Positions 49,668 to 57,685 of a stretch of DNA of 64,000 nucleotides are shown one piece after another. Under the pieces are notes generated by a model, which worked only from the letters and a program-made list of their open reading frames with translations, was not told the origin of the DNA and did not search any database. Position 1 is the first letter of the stretch. Each line of letters begins with the position of its first letter. The DNA is taken from NCBI GenBank assembly GCA_963753385.1, contig CAVWCC010000008.1, forward strand, positions 620,001-684,000, read 5' to 3'. Origin of the DNA: JALZKA01 sp963753385. GTDB taxonomy: Bacteria > Actinomycetota > Thermoleophilia > Solirubrobacterales > 70-9. A program made the position numbers and the translations under genes.

Positions 49668-50566
49668 AGCTGCCCAGCCTCCCCAAGCCGAGCGTTGCCA
49701 AGCGAAAGCCGAAGTCCGACGCGGCGGCGGACGCGAAGCCGAAGGCCGCTAAGACGTCGGTCCGGCTGCCACGCGGGCTCGAGGATCTCTACCGCGACAT
49801 GCGGGACCGGCGCCTGCTGCTGCCCGCGCTCGCCCTGATCGTCGCGATCGTCGCGGTCCCGATGCTCCTTACGACCGAGAAGGCGCCTGCCCCCGCGCCC
49901 GCCGCGTTCCAACCGCCGGAGGGCTCCGAGGCGGTCGCGCCGGCGGTAATGGCCGAGCAGGAGGTCGGAGTGCGGGACTATCGGGAGCGCCTGGATGAGC
50001 TGCAGTCCAAGAACCCGTTCGCCGACAGCTTCGCGACGGGCGACGAAGGTGACTCGGGCGGCGGCGAGCTTGTCGATCCGTCGGCAGCGCCCGTGAGCCC
50101 GGCCGCCCCCGCGCCGACCACGAGCACGACTACGCCCGCCGATGCCACCCAGCCGACAGGCTCGGCCTCGGGCACCCCGGACAGCTCCAGCGACCACGGG
50201 AGTGGCGATGAGATCCTGATCCTCGCGCCCCGCGTCGACGTGCACGCCGGGAAGTTCGGCAAGCCGCGCGACATCGAGGGCGTCGAGACCGGCGACCTTC
50301 TCCCGAGCCGGAAGACCGCGCCGGTCGTGATGCTCGTCGGGGTCAGCGACAACCTCGAGTTCGCCACCTTCCTGGTCTCCGACGACGTCACCGAGACGAA
50401 CGGCGACGGCAGCTGCCGGCCCGGGCGGAACGACTGCGAGTTCCTGAGGCTGGCCGAGGGCGAGAAGCGAACCTTCGTCTACGGGCCGCACGAGCGGAAG
50501 TACACGGTCAAGGTCACGGACATCCGCGAGGTGGTCGTGGACCGTCGCAAGGTCGACGGCGCGTAG
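49664..50566 (+). CDS. Membrane-anchored protein in the PilP position
   Basis: The 300-residue protein has a basic cytoplasmic N terminus (PSVAKRKPKSDAAADAKPKA), one membrane helix (LLLPALALIVAIVAVPMLL, about residues 45-63), a low-complexity linker, RLDELQSKNPFADSF and a C-terminal beta domain (VVMLVGVSDNLEFATFLVSD). The KNPF motif recalls PilP, which has a similar motif before its beta domain, but PilP is a lipoprotein in diderms and this is a transmembrane protein. It probably links to PilN/PilO. Its overlap with pilO (ATGA) supports operon membership. Confidence 0.7.
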   Translation: MKLPSLPKPSVAKRKPKSDAAADAKPKAAKTSVRLPRGLEDLYRDMRDRRLLLPALALIVAIVAVPMLLTTEKAPAPAPAAFQPPEGSEAVAPAVMAEQEVGVRDYRERLDELQSKNPFADSFATGDEGDSGGGELVDPSAAPVSPAAPAPTTSTTTPADATQPTGSASGTPDSSSDHGSGDEILILAPRVDVHAGKFGKPRDIEGVETGDLLPSRKTAPVVMLVGVSDNLEFATFLVSDDVTETNGDGSCRPGRNDCEFLRLAEGEKRTFVYGPHERKYTVKVTDIREVVVDRRKVDGA

Positions 50567-50613
50567 CGCCGAGCACCCCGAGCACCGCGCACCACCGAAT
50601 AGCCTCTCCCGCC

Positions 50614-51780
50614 ATGGCTGAGCTCCGCTTCACCACGGCGGGCGAGTCGCACGGGCCCGGGCTCGTCGCGATCGTCGAGGGCCTGCCCGCGGGCCTCGCG
50701 ATCGACCGCGAGCGGCTCGACGCCGACATGGCGCGCCGCCAGCTTGGCCACGGGCGCGGAGGGCGGATGAAGATCGAGCGCGACGCGGTCGAGATCCGCT
50801 CGGGCGTCCGCCACGGGCGCACGCTGGGGAGCCCGATCGCGGTCCTGGTGGCGAACCGCGACTACCCGAACTGGGAGGAACGGATGAACCCCTGGCCGGT
50901 CGACGCGGAGGTCGAGGAGTCGCACCTGCCGCGGCCCGGCCACGCGGATCTCGCCGGCCTCCACAAGTACGGGTTCAGCGACGTGCGGAACGTGCTCGAG
51001 CGCGCGAGCGCGCGCGAGACCGCGGCCCGTGTCGCCGCCGGGGCGCTCGCCAAGGAGTTCCTGCGCGCGCTCGGCGTCTCCGTCTTCAGCCACGTGCTGC
51101 GGATCGCGTCGGTCGAGGCGCCGGCGCCCGACGACCTGGGGCCCGGGGACTTCGCCGGCGTCGACGACTCGCCGGTCCGCTGCCTCGACTCCGAAGCGGA
51201 GGCCGCGATGGTCGCCGAGATCGACCGGCTGCGCAAGGAGAACGAGAGCCTCGGTGGCGTCTTCGAGGTCAGGGCGTTCGGGCTGACGCCGGGGCTCGGC
51301 TCACACGTGAGCTGGGAGGAGCGGCTCGATTCACGGCTGGCGCAGGCGATCGTCTCGATCCAGGCGGTCAAGGGCGTCTCGGTCGGCGAGGCCTGGGACG
51401 TTGCAGGGCGCCCGGGGTCCGAGTCGCACGACGAGATCTTCTACTCGGACGAACGGGGCTGGCATCGCCAGACCAACCGCGCCGGCGGCGTCGAGGGCGG
51501 GATGACGAACGGCGAGCCGCTGGTGGTGAAGGGGGCGATCAAGCCGATCTCGACGCTCACGAAGCCGCTGCGCTCGGTGGACACCGAGACGAAGGAGCCC
51601 GCGCAGGCGATGCGCGAGCGAACCGATTCCACGGTCGTGCCCGCTGCGGGCGTCGTCGCCGAGGCGATGGTGGCCCTGGTCCTCGCCCGCTGTTACCGCG
51701 AGAAGTTCGGGGGCGACCACATCGACGACGTCACCGCCGCGCTCCACGCCTACGAGGAGCGAATCGGGTGGCGGCGCTAG
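50614..51780 (+). CDS. aroC: Chorismate synthase
   Basis: The 388-residue protein is full length: RFTTAGESHGPGLVAIVEGL at the N terminus, GRGGRMKIERDAVEI, RPGHADLAGLHKYGF, RNVLERASARETAARVAAGA, the NRAGGVEGGMTNGEPL flavin-site region, and RTDSTVVPAAGVVAEAM near the C terminus. It converts EPSP to chorismate with reduced FMN. The ATG at 50614 follows the pilus operon by 47 bp without a clear terminator. Its stop lies 10 bases inside the next gene. Confidence 0.97.
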   Translation: MAELRFTTAGESHGPGLVAIVEGLPAGLAIDRERLDADMARRQLGHGRGGRMKIERDAVEIRSGVRHGRTLGSPIAVLVANRDYPNWEERMNPWPVDAEVEESHLPRPGHADLAGLHKYGFSDVRNVLERASARETAARVAAGALAKEFLRALGVSVFSHVLRIASVEAPAPDDLGPGDFAGVDDSPVRCLDSEAEAAMVAEIDRLRKENESLGGVFEVRAFGLTPGLGSHVSWEERLDSRLAQAIVSIQAVKGVSVGEAWDVAGRPGSESHDEIFYSDERGWHRQTNRAGGVEGGMTNGEPLVVKGAIKPISTLTKPLRSVDTETKEPAQAMRERTDSTVVPAAGVVAEAMVALVLARCYREKFGGDHIDDVTAALHAYEERIGWRR

Positions 51781-53309
51781 AGGAAGCCGGGCCGCTCCCG
51801 ACCATCGCCTTCGTCGGGTTCATGGGAGCGGGCAAGACCCGCGCCGCCAAGGGCGCCGGGGCGGTGCTGGGCGAGCCGGTCCTGGACCTCGACGCCGAGA
51901 TCGAGAGCGAGCTGGGCGCTCCCCCGGCCGAGGTGTTCGCGCGCGACGGCGAGGAACGCTTCCGGGAGACGGAGGAGCGGCTCGCGGTCGAGGCGCTCAG
52001 CCGTGGAGGCCTCGTCGCGCTGGGCGGCGGGGCGGTCGCCTCGGAGCGCGTCCGTGAGGCGCTCGCGGGCTGCTTTGTCGTCTGGTGCCGGATCTCGCAA
52101 GACGCCGCCTGGGAGCGGTGCGAGGGCACCGAGCGGCCGCTCGCGCAGGATCGGGCAGAGTTCGCGCGCCGCTTCGAGCAGCGCCAGCCGCTCTACGAGG
52201 ACGCATCCGACGCGGTCCTGACCGATGGCGGCGAGCGGGTCGGCCGGCTCGCCGCGCCGTGGCTCCGCGCGGCCGCGGGGCTCGATGGCGCCCGCCTCGC
52301 CTGGGCGGCGTCGGCCTCCGGCGAGTACCCGGCGATCGTCGCACGCGGCGCGCTCAGCCTGGCCGAGGTGCTTCCGCGCCGCTGGTTCGCCGTCGCCGAT
52401 TCGAACGCGCTCCGCTACCACGACGCCCTCCTGCCCGGGCCGGCCGCGACGATCGAGGTCGCAGGCGGCGAGCGTTCCAAGAGCCTTGGCGAGGTCGAGC
52501 GGGTCCTTCGCGGGCTGGCGCAGGCCGGCGCCCGGCGCGACGACGGGATCATCGCCCTGGGCGGCGGCGTCGTCGGAGACCTCGCCGGCTTCTGCGCCGC
52601 CACCTACCAGCGTGGCGTCCCGGTCGTCCAGGCTCCGACCACCCTGGTCGCCCAGGTCGACTCCGCCTACGGCGGCAAGACCGGGGTGGACCTGCCGGAG
52701 GCCAAGAACTACGCGGGCGCGTACCACATGCCGGAAGCGGTGCTCGCCGATCCGGCCACGCTCGAGACCCTGCCGGGCGAGGAGCTCACGGCCGGGTTCG
52801 CCGAGGTCGTGAAGACCGCGCTGATCGCGGGTGGCGTGCTGTGGGAGCGGGTGCGGGCCATCGAAGCGCTCGACCCCGCGGCGCTCGACGACGTGATCTT
52901 CGCCTGCGCCCGGACCAAGATCGACGTGGTCGCCGCCGACGAGCGCGACGCCGGCCGGCGCCAGGTCCTGAACCTGGGGCACACGGTGGGCCACGCGATC
53001 GAGACGGCCACCGGCTACGAGCGCTACCGCCACGGGGAGGCGATCGCGCTCGGGCTGCTGGCGGCGCTGCGGCTCTCCGGTGCCGAGCACCTCCACGAGG
53101 AGGTCCGCGGGCTACTCGGCCGCCACGGCCTGCCCACGGCCCTTGACCCCTCCGTTGACGTCGTGGCGGTGCTGGCGGCGATCGAGCGCGACAAGAAGGC
53201 GGGCGCGGGCGGGGTGGGTTTCGTGTTGCTCGAGCGCCCCGGCGAGCCGCGCACGGGCGTCCTCATGGACGCCGATATGGTCACGGCCGCCGTGGAGGAC
53301 CTCCAGTGA
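51768..53309 (+). CDS. aroKB: Fused shikimate kinase / 3-dehydroquinate synthase
   Basis: Residues about 1-165 are shikimate kinase: P-loop FVGFMGAGKTRAAKG, LDLDAEIESELG, FRETEERLAVEAL and ALGGGAVAS. Residues about 172-513 are 3-dehydroquinate synthase: VAGGERSKSLGEVERVL, ALGGGVVGDLAGFCAATYQR, PTTLVAQVDSAYGGKTGVDL, GFAEVVKTALI, and metal-binding LNLGHTVGHAIE with RHGEAIALGL. The two enzymes catalyse steps 5 and 2 of the shikimate pathway; similar fusions occur in a few bacteria such as Thermotoga. GTG 51768 lies within the end of aroC (13-bp overlap). Confidence 0.93.
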   Translation: MAALEEAGPLPTIAFVGFMGAGKTRAAKGAGAVLGEPVLDLDAEIESELGAPPAEVFARDGEERFRETEERLAVEALSRGGLVALGGGAVASERVREALAGCFVVWCRISQDAAWERCEGTERPLAQDRAEFARRFEQRQPLYEDASDAVLTDGGERVGRLAAPWLRAAAGLDGARLAWAASASGEYPAIVARGALSLAEVLPRRWFAVADSNALRYHDALLPGPAATIEVAGGERSKSLGEVERVLRGLAQAGARRDDGIIALGGGVVGDLAGFCAATYQRGVPVVQAPTTLVAQVDSAYGGKTGVDLPEAKNYAGAYHMPEAVLADPATLETLPGEELTAGFAEVVKTALIAGGVLWERVRAIEALDPAALDDVIFACARTKIDVVAADERDAGRRQVLNLGHTVGHAIETATGYERYRHGEAIALGLLAALRLSGAEHLHEEVRGLLGRHGLPTALDPSVDVVAVLAAIERDKKAGAGGVGFVLLERPGEPRTGVLMDADMVTAAVEDLQ

Positions 53310-53313
53310 CCCG

Positions 53314-53365
53314 ATGAGCGACGCAAGTCTCGAAACCAGGTTGGCTCCCTGGTGAGGGCGGACTC
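53314..53365 (+). promoter_or_regulatory. Conserved leader element, copy C (before aroQ), diverged
   Basis: It begins GATGAGCGACGCAAGTC, matching copies A and B in the hairpin 5' arm, with a GCAA loop and one mismatch in the stem (GCGAC/GTCTC). GAAA follows, then CCAGG-TTGGCTC-CCTGG, a hairpin not present in A or B, and GGTGAGGGCGG leading into the aroQ ATG at 53366. Read as an ORF it is MSDASLETRLAPW, ending 10 bases before aroQ rather than overlapping it. It starts 4 bp after the aroB stop. Confidence 0.5.
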
Positions 53366-53824
53366 ATGAGCCCGACGTCCCGGAACCGCGTCGAGGTCAT
53401 GCACGGCGCCAACCTGGACGTCCTCGGCCGCCGCGATCCCGTGCACTACGGGAGCTTCACGCTCCCGGAGCTCGAGCACCAGATCCGGCGCTGGGCGCGC
53501 GAGCTCGACCTCGATGTGCGGTTCTTCCAGACCAACCACGAGGGCGAGTTCATCGAGCACCTGCACCGCCTGCCGGAGGCGGTCGACGCCGTGGTCCTGA
53601 ACGCCGGCTCCTGGACCCACTACAGCTGGGCGATCCGCGACGCGCTGGAGCTCGCAAAGATGCCGGCCGTGGAGGTCCACATCTCCGACGTGATGGCCCG
53701 CGAGGAGTGGCGCCACTTCTCGGTGTTCGACGGCATCGTCCTCGACGCGATCTCGGGCAAGGGCCAGGAGGGCTACCGCGACGCGCTCAACCTGATCGCG
53801 CGCGAGCTCGGGGTAGGCGAGTGA
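53366..53824 (+). CDS. aroQ: Type II 3-dehydroquinate dehydratase
   Basis: The 152-residue protein has the type II dehydroquinase motifs in slightly unusual form: MHGANLDVLGRRDPVHYGSF (normally GPNLNLLG), FFQTNHEGEFIEHLH, NAGSWTHYSWAIRDAL, and VEVHISDVMAREEWRHFS with the catalytic His. It dehydrates 3-dehydroquinate, the product of the upstream AroB half. ATG 53366 follows GGGCGG. Its TGA overlaps the GTG of the next gene. Confidence 0.92.
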   Translation: MSPTSRNRVEVMHGANLDVLGRRDPVHYGSFTLPELEHQIRRWARELDLDVRFFQTNHEGEFIEHLHRLPEAVDAVVLNAGSWTHYSWAIRDALELAKMPAVEVHISDVMAREEWRHFSVFDGIVLDAISGKGQEGYRDALNLIARELGVGE

Positions 53825-54921
53825 GCGAGCCCTCGCGCGCGGCCCGGCTCGAAACGCTGGTTGCCGAGGCCGAGCTCGACCAGCTGGTCGTGGGCGACCT
53901 CGTGCGGCCGGGCGATTCTGGCCCGGACGCGATCGCCAATACCCGCTGGCTGACCGGGTTCACGGGGACCAGCGGGCTCGCGATCGTGGGCTCGGGACGC
54001 CGCGACTTCCTGACCGACTTCCGTTACACGGAGCGAGCCGCGAGCGAGGTGTCCGACGAGTTCGAGCGGATCACGGTCGAGGGCCGGTTGATTCCGGAGC
54101 TCGCGACGCGGCTGCGGGGAAAGGTCGGGTTCGACGACGCCGCGACCAGCGTCCAGTCGCTGACGAAGCTGACCGATGCCCTCGGCGAGGACGTTGCGCT
54201 GATCCCGACCACCGGCCTGGTCGAGCGCCTGCGGCGGGTCAAGGACGCCGGCGAGATCGAGGCGATCGCCGAGGCGACCCGGCTCGCCGACGAAGTCTTC
54301 GAGTGGATCGCCGAGCGCCGGCTCGCCGGCCAGACCGAGCGCGAGGTGGCGCTCGCGGCCGAGGCGCGCCTGCGCGGGCACGGCGCCGAGCCGTCGTTCC
54401 CGGCGATCGTCGCCGCCGGGCCGCGCGGGGCGCTGCCGCACGCCGAGCCGTCCGAGCGCGAGATCGGGGCCGCCGAGCTGGTCGTGATCGACATGGGGGC
54501 GAAGCTCGACGGCTACTGCTCCGACGGCACTCGCACCTTCGCGAGTGGCGAGTTGGGGGAGGAGGAGCGTGAGGTGTACGAGCTGGTGAATCGCGCTCAG
54601 GCCACCGGCCTCGAGGCCGTTCGGCCGGGCGTCGGCGGCGCCGAGGCGGACGCCGCCTCGCGGGAGCCCATCGAGGCCGCCGGCCACGGCGACCACTACG
54701 GCCACGGCCTGGGCCACGGCGTGGGCCTCGAGGTCCACGAGGCGCCGCGCCTCGGCAAGACCTCCGAGGACACGCTGGGCCCCGGAGACGTCGTGACGGT
54801 CGAGCCCGGCATCTACCTGCCGGGCAGGTTCGGGGTCCGGATCGAGGACCTGGTTGTGGTCACGGATTCGGGGATCAGGAACCTGAGCCAGACGTCCAAG
54901 GACCTGCGCGTAGCCGGCTGA
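53821..54921 (+). CDS. M24 family aminopeptidase (Xaa-Pro aminopeptidase-like)
   Basis: The 366-residue protein has an N-terminal creatinase-type domain (NTRWLTGFTGTSGLAIVG, GRRDFLTDFRYTERA) and a pita-bread catalytic domain with all five metal ligands: two Asp in VVIDMGAKLDGYCSDGTRTF, His in GHGLGHGVGLEVHE, Glu in TVEPGIYLPG, and Glu in GVRIEDLVVV. It removes N-terminal residues before proline in most relatives. GTG 53821 overlaps the aroQ stop. The common order aroQ-pepP-efp is only partly present; efp is not next. Confidence 0.92.
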   Translation: MSEPSRAARLETLVAEAELDQLVVGDLVRPGDSGPDAIANTRWLTGFTGTSGLAIVGSGRRDFLTDFRYTERAASEVSDEFERITVEGRLIPELATRLRGKVGFDDAATSVQSLTKLTDALGEDVALIPTTGLVERLRRVKDAGEIEAIAEATRLADEVFEWIAERRLAGQTEREVALAAEARLRGHGAEPSFPAIVAAGPRGALPHAEPSEREIGAAELVVIDMGAKLDGYCSDGTRTFASGELGEEEREVYELVNRAQATGLEAVRPGVGGAEADAASREPIEAAGHGDHYGHGLGHGVGLEVHEAPRLGKTSEDTLGPGDVVTVEPGIYLPGRFGVRIEDLVVVTDSGIRNLSQTSKDLRVAG

Positions 54922-54999
54922 GCGGCGCGGTTCTGATCCGGTCGAGCGCGGCTCCCGTAGAGGGAGTCAACAGTCAACGCTCGCGCAGAGGAGGAACCC

Positions 55000-56442
55000 A
55001 TGCGCAGGATCAGACCCACAAGGAGGCTGGGCGTCGTAGTCGCCGGCCTCACGGCCGCCGCGATCGCTGTGCCGCTCGGATTCGGTTCGAGCCACCGTGA
55101 GGCGCCGAACATCATGCTCGACCCAGCCGCGGACAACACCGACGTCTACGCCTTTACGGCGCCGGACGCCGAGGACGCGCTGACCGTCGTCTCGAACTGG
55201 ATTCCGGGCCAGGTGCCGGCCAGCGGACCGAACTTCTTCCGCTGGGACGACCGTGCCCGCTACTACATCAAGGTCGACAACAACGGCGACGGCAAGCCGG
55301 ACGTCGAATACCAGTTCAAGTTCGACACCAAGATCAACAACCCCCAGTCGTTCCTGTACGCCGGACCCGGCGCCCAGGACTACGGGGATCTCAACGTGAT
55401 CCAGCGGTACGACGTGACCCGGTCGGACTACAACACCCGGGGCCACCTGACCGACCGCGACAAGGTCGGCAATAACCTGCTGGTCGCGCCGTCGAACGTC
55501 GGCCCGAAGACGTTCCCGCAGTACGGGAACTTCGTCGACGGAGCCAACGCCATGCTGGACGACGGCACGAAGGTGTTCGTCGGGCAGCGCGAGGATCCGT
55601 TCTTCGTGGACCTCGGCGCAACGTTCGACGCCATCAACGTCCGCCAGGGCACCGGCAACGAGGGCAAGGGCAAGGACGACTTCTCCGGAATGTCGACCGA
55701 GTCGATCGTCCTGCAGATCCCTGAGGACGAGGTCACCCGCAACGGGCAGCCGGTCGCCGGCCCCGATGCGCACAACGCCGTGGTCGGTGTGTGGTCGACG
55801 ACCGAGCGCCGCAAGCTCGAGCTGACCAACGCGGACTACGACAAGGAGACCTCCGGCGAGGGCCGGAACAAGTGGGTCCAGGTGTCCCGCCTGGGGAACC
55901 CCCTCATTAACGAGGTGATCATCCCGCTGGGCGACAAGGACAAGTTCAACCGCACCACGCCGGACCAGGACGCTGCCAACTACGGCAAGTACGTCCTGAA
56001 GCCCGAGCTGGCCGCGATCCTGAACGCCCTGTTCGGCGTCAACGCGCCGGAGATGGACCGTCAGGACCTGCTGGTCCTGCTGACCGGGATCGAGGGCGTC
56101 AACCAGCACTCCGGCAAGTTCGCCGGCACGCCGGTTGACACGCTGAAGATCAACCTCGGGACCGATCCCTCGGCGATGCCGAGCCGGTTCGGAGTGATCG
56201 GCGGCGACCTCGCCGGGTTCCCGAACGGGAGGCGGCTGGCCGACGACGTCGTGGACATCAGCCTCCAGGTCGTCGCCGGGATCCTCGTCGGCAACGAGGT
56301 GCCCCTGGGCGACGGAGTCGATGTCAACGACAAGCCGTTCCCAACGGAGTTCCCCTACGTCGGCGACCCCGACTCGGGATTCGACTCCGCCCCCTCCACC
56401 AGGATCGAGTCGGGCCACCCGCCGGTCCCGCCCGGAGGCTGA
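55000..56442 (+). CDS. Secreted DUF4331 protein
   Basis: The 480-residue protein has a signal peptide (LGVVVAGLTAAAIAVPLGFG) and the DUF4331 hallmark GSSHREAPNIMLDPAADNTD with VYAFTAPDAEDALTVVSNW, followed by NFFRWDDRARYYIKVDNNGD and a long beta-rich domain; VDNNGDGKPD recalls a calcium-binding loop. The biochemical role of DUF4331 is unknown. A strong ribosome site (GAGGAGG) precedes ATG 55000. It is followed by a hairpin terminator and then a TPR protein, a frequent genomic partner. Confidence 0.88.
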   Translation: MRRIRPTRRLGVVVAGLTAAAIAVPLGFGSSHREAPNIMLDPAADNTDVYAFTAPDAEDALTVVSNWIPGQVPASGPNFFRWDDRARYYIKVDNNGDGKPDVEYQFKFDTKINNPQSFLYAGPGAQDYGDLNVIQRYDVTRSDYNTRGHLTDRDKVGNNLLVAPSNVGPKTFPQYGNFVDGANAMLDDGTKVFVGQREDPFFVDLGATFDAINVRQGTGNEGKGKDDFSGMSTESIVLQIPEDEVTRNGQPVAGPDAHNAVVGVWSTTERRKLELTNADYDKETSGEGRNKWVQVSRLGNPLINEVIIPLGDKDKFNRTTPDQDAANYGKYVLKPELAAILNALFGVNAPEMDRQDLLVLLTGIEGVNQHSGKFAGTPVDTLKINLGTDPSAMPSRFGVIGGDLAGFPNGRRLADDVVDISLQVVAGILVGNEVPLGDGVDVNDKPFPTEFPYVGDPDSGFDSAPSTRIESGHPPVPPGG

Positions 56443-56468
56443 GGAACACCCCGAAGGCGCACGCACGC

Positions 56469-56501
56469 GGAGCCGCCACCCGACCCCCGGGTGGCGGCTC
56501 C
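56469..56501 (+). terminator. Hairpin between the DUF4331 and TPR genes
   Basis: GGAGCCGCCACCC and GGGTGGCGGCTCC form a perfect 13-bp stem with a 7-base loop, 27 bp after the DUF4331 stop. There is no U-tract. Since the next gene starts 45 bp later, it could act as an attenuating or processing hairpin rather than a full stop. Confidence 0.7.
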
Positions 56502-56545
56502 CGGCGCCGCCAACTGCCCACCGCGATCAGACCAGGAGACTTCAG

Positions 56546-57664
56546 ATGCCGAGCAGGCCAATCACCATCGCGACACCCTTTATCGTCTTCGCGGCACTCC
56601 TCGCGCTGCTGGGCGCCGTCAACTCGAGCGATCAGGGATCACCCGACGTGGCCGCCGCCAAGCTCTCCGACCCGGGACGGATCCCGGCGCTCACCGAGAG
56701 GGCGAACACCGCGCTGATCGCACACGACTTCCCGGGCGGGCTGGCGCTCGCCAGGCAGGCGAACCGGCTCGAGCCCGACCTTGCGGCCACCTACCCGCCG
56801 CTGATCGACGGCCTGATCGAGACCGGCCGCTACGCCGCCGCGGCGGCAGCGATCGAGCGGCTCCTCAACCTGAAGCCGGGGCCGCCTGCCTACGCACGGC
56901 TCTCATACTTCGAGGAGCTCCACGGCAACCGCGCCGCGGCGCTGCGGGCGATGCGTCTCGCGGCGAGCTCGGCGCTCCCCGGCACCGAGGCGAGCGCCTT
57001 CGGCAACACACTGGTCGGCGACCTCCTGTTCGACGGCGGCCGCTACCGCGAGGCGGAGCGCAGGTACCGGACCGCCCTGATCGGCAACCCGCGCTACGCG
57101 GCGGCTGAGGCGGGGATCCTGAACGTCGCGGGGGCCACTGGGAGCCGCGAGCGGGCGATGGCCGGCTACCGGGAGCTGGTGAACGAGCGCGACCTCGTCG
57201 AGTATTCGGACGAGCTCGGCCGCCTCGAGGAGAGCGCCGGCCAATCTCGCGCCGCCGACCGCCACTACGCCGCGATCTCCGAGCTCCATGCCGGCGAGCT
57301 GGAGTCGGGCCAGCGGCCCGACGCGGGCCAGGTGATCTTCGAGGCCGACCATGGTGACCCCGCGCTCGGCATCGAGCTCGGGCGAACGGTCTGGAAGGAT
57401 TCGCCCAGCGCCTCCTCGGCCGACGCCTACGCTTGGGCGCTGCACGCGGCGGGCCGCGATGACGCGGCGCGGCGGATCTCGGACGAGGCCAGCCGACTTG
57501 GCACCCGCGACCCGATCTTCCTGTTCCACGCCGGGGTGATCGCCGCGGATGCCGGCGAGCGAGCGCGGGCGCGCCGCGTCCTCGGCGACCTGCTCGAGAC
57601 GACCCCGGGCTTCGACCCGCTGTTCGCCCAGGAGGCCCGGCGCACGCTCCGCCAGCTCGGCTGA
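56546..57664 (+). CDS. Tetratricopeptide repeat protein, membrane-anchored or secreted
   Basis: From ATG 56546, preceded by AGGAG, the 372-residue protein has an N-terminal hydrophobic segment (ATPFIVFAALLALLGAVN) and then TPR-like helical repeats with the small-large pattern: AHDFPGGLALARQANRLEPD, ETGRYAAAAAAIERLLNLKP, DGGRYREAERRYRTALIGNP, RERAMAGYRELVNE, and a C-terminal RARRVLGDLLETTPGFDPL. It probably serves as a protein-interaction partner of the DUF4331 product. The open frame extends upstream through the terminator hairpin, but without a start supported by a ribosome site. Confidence 0.82.
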   Translation: MPSRPITIATPFIVFAALLALLGAVNSSDQGSPDVAAAKLSDPGRIPALTERANTALIAHDFPGGLALARQANRLEPDLAATYPPLIDGLIETGRYAAAAAAIERLLNLKPGPPAYARLSYFEELHGNRAAALRAMRLAASSALPGTEASAFGNTLVGDLLFDGGRYREAERRYRTALIGNPRYAAAEAGILNVAGATGSRERAMAGYRELVNERDLVEYSDELGRLEESAGQSRAADRHYAAISELHAGELESGQRPDAGQVIFEADHGDPALGIELGRTVWKDSPSASSADAYAWALHAAGRDDAARRISDEASRLGTRDPIFLFHAGVIAADAGERARARRVLGDLLETTPGFDPLFAQEARRTLRQLG

Positions 57665-57685
57665 ACATGAGATACCTTGCCGCTG

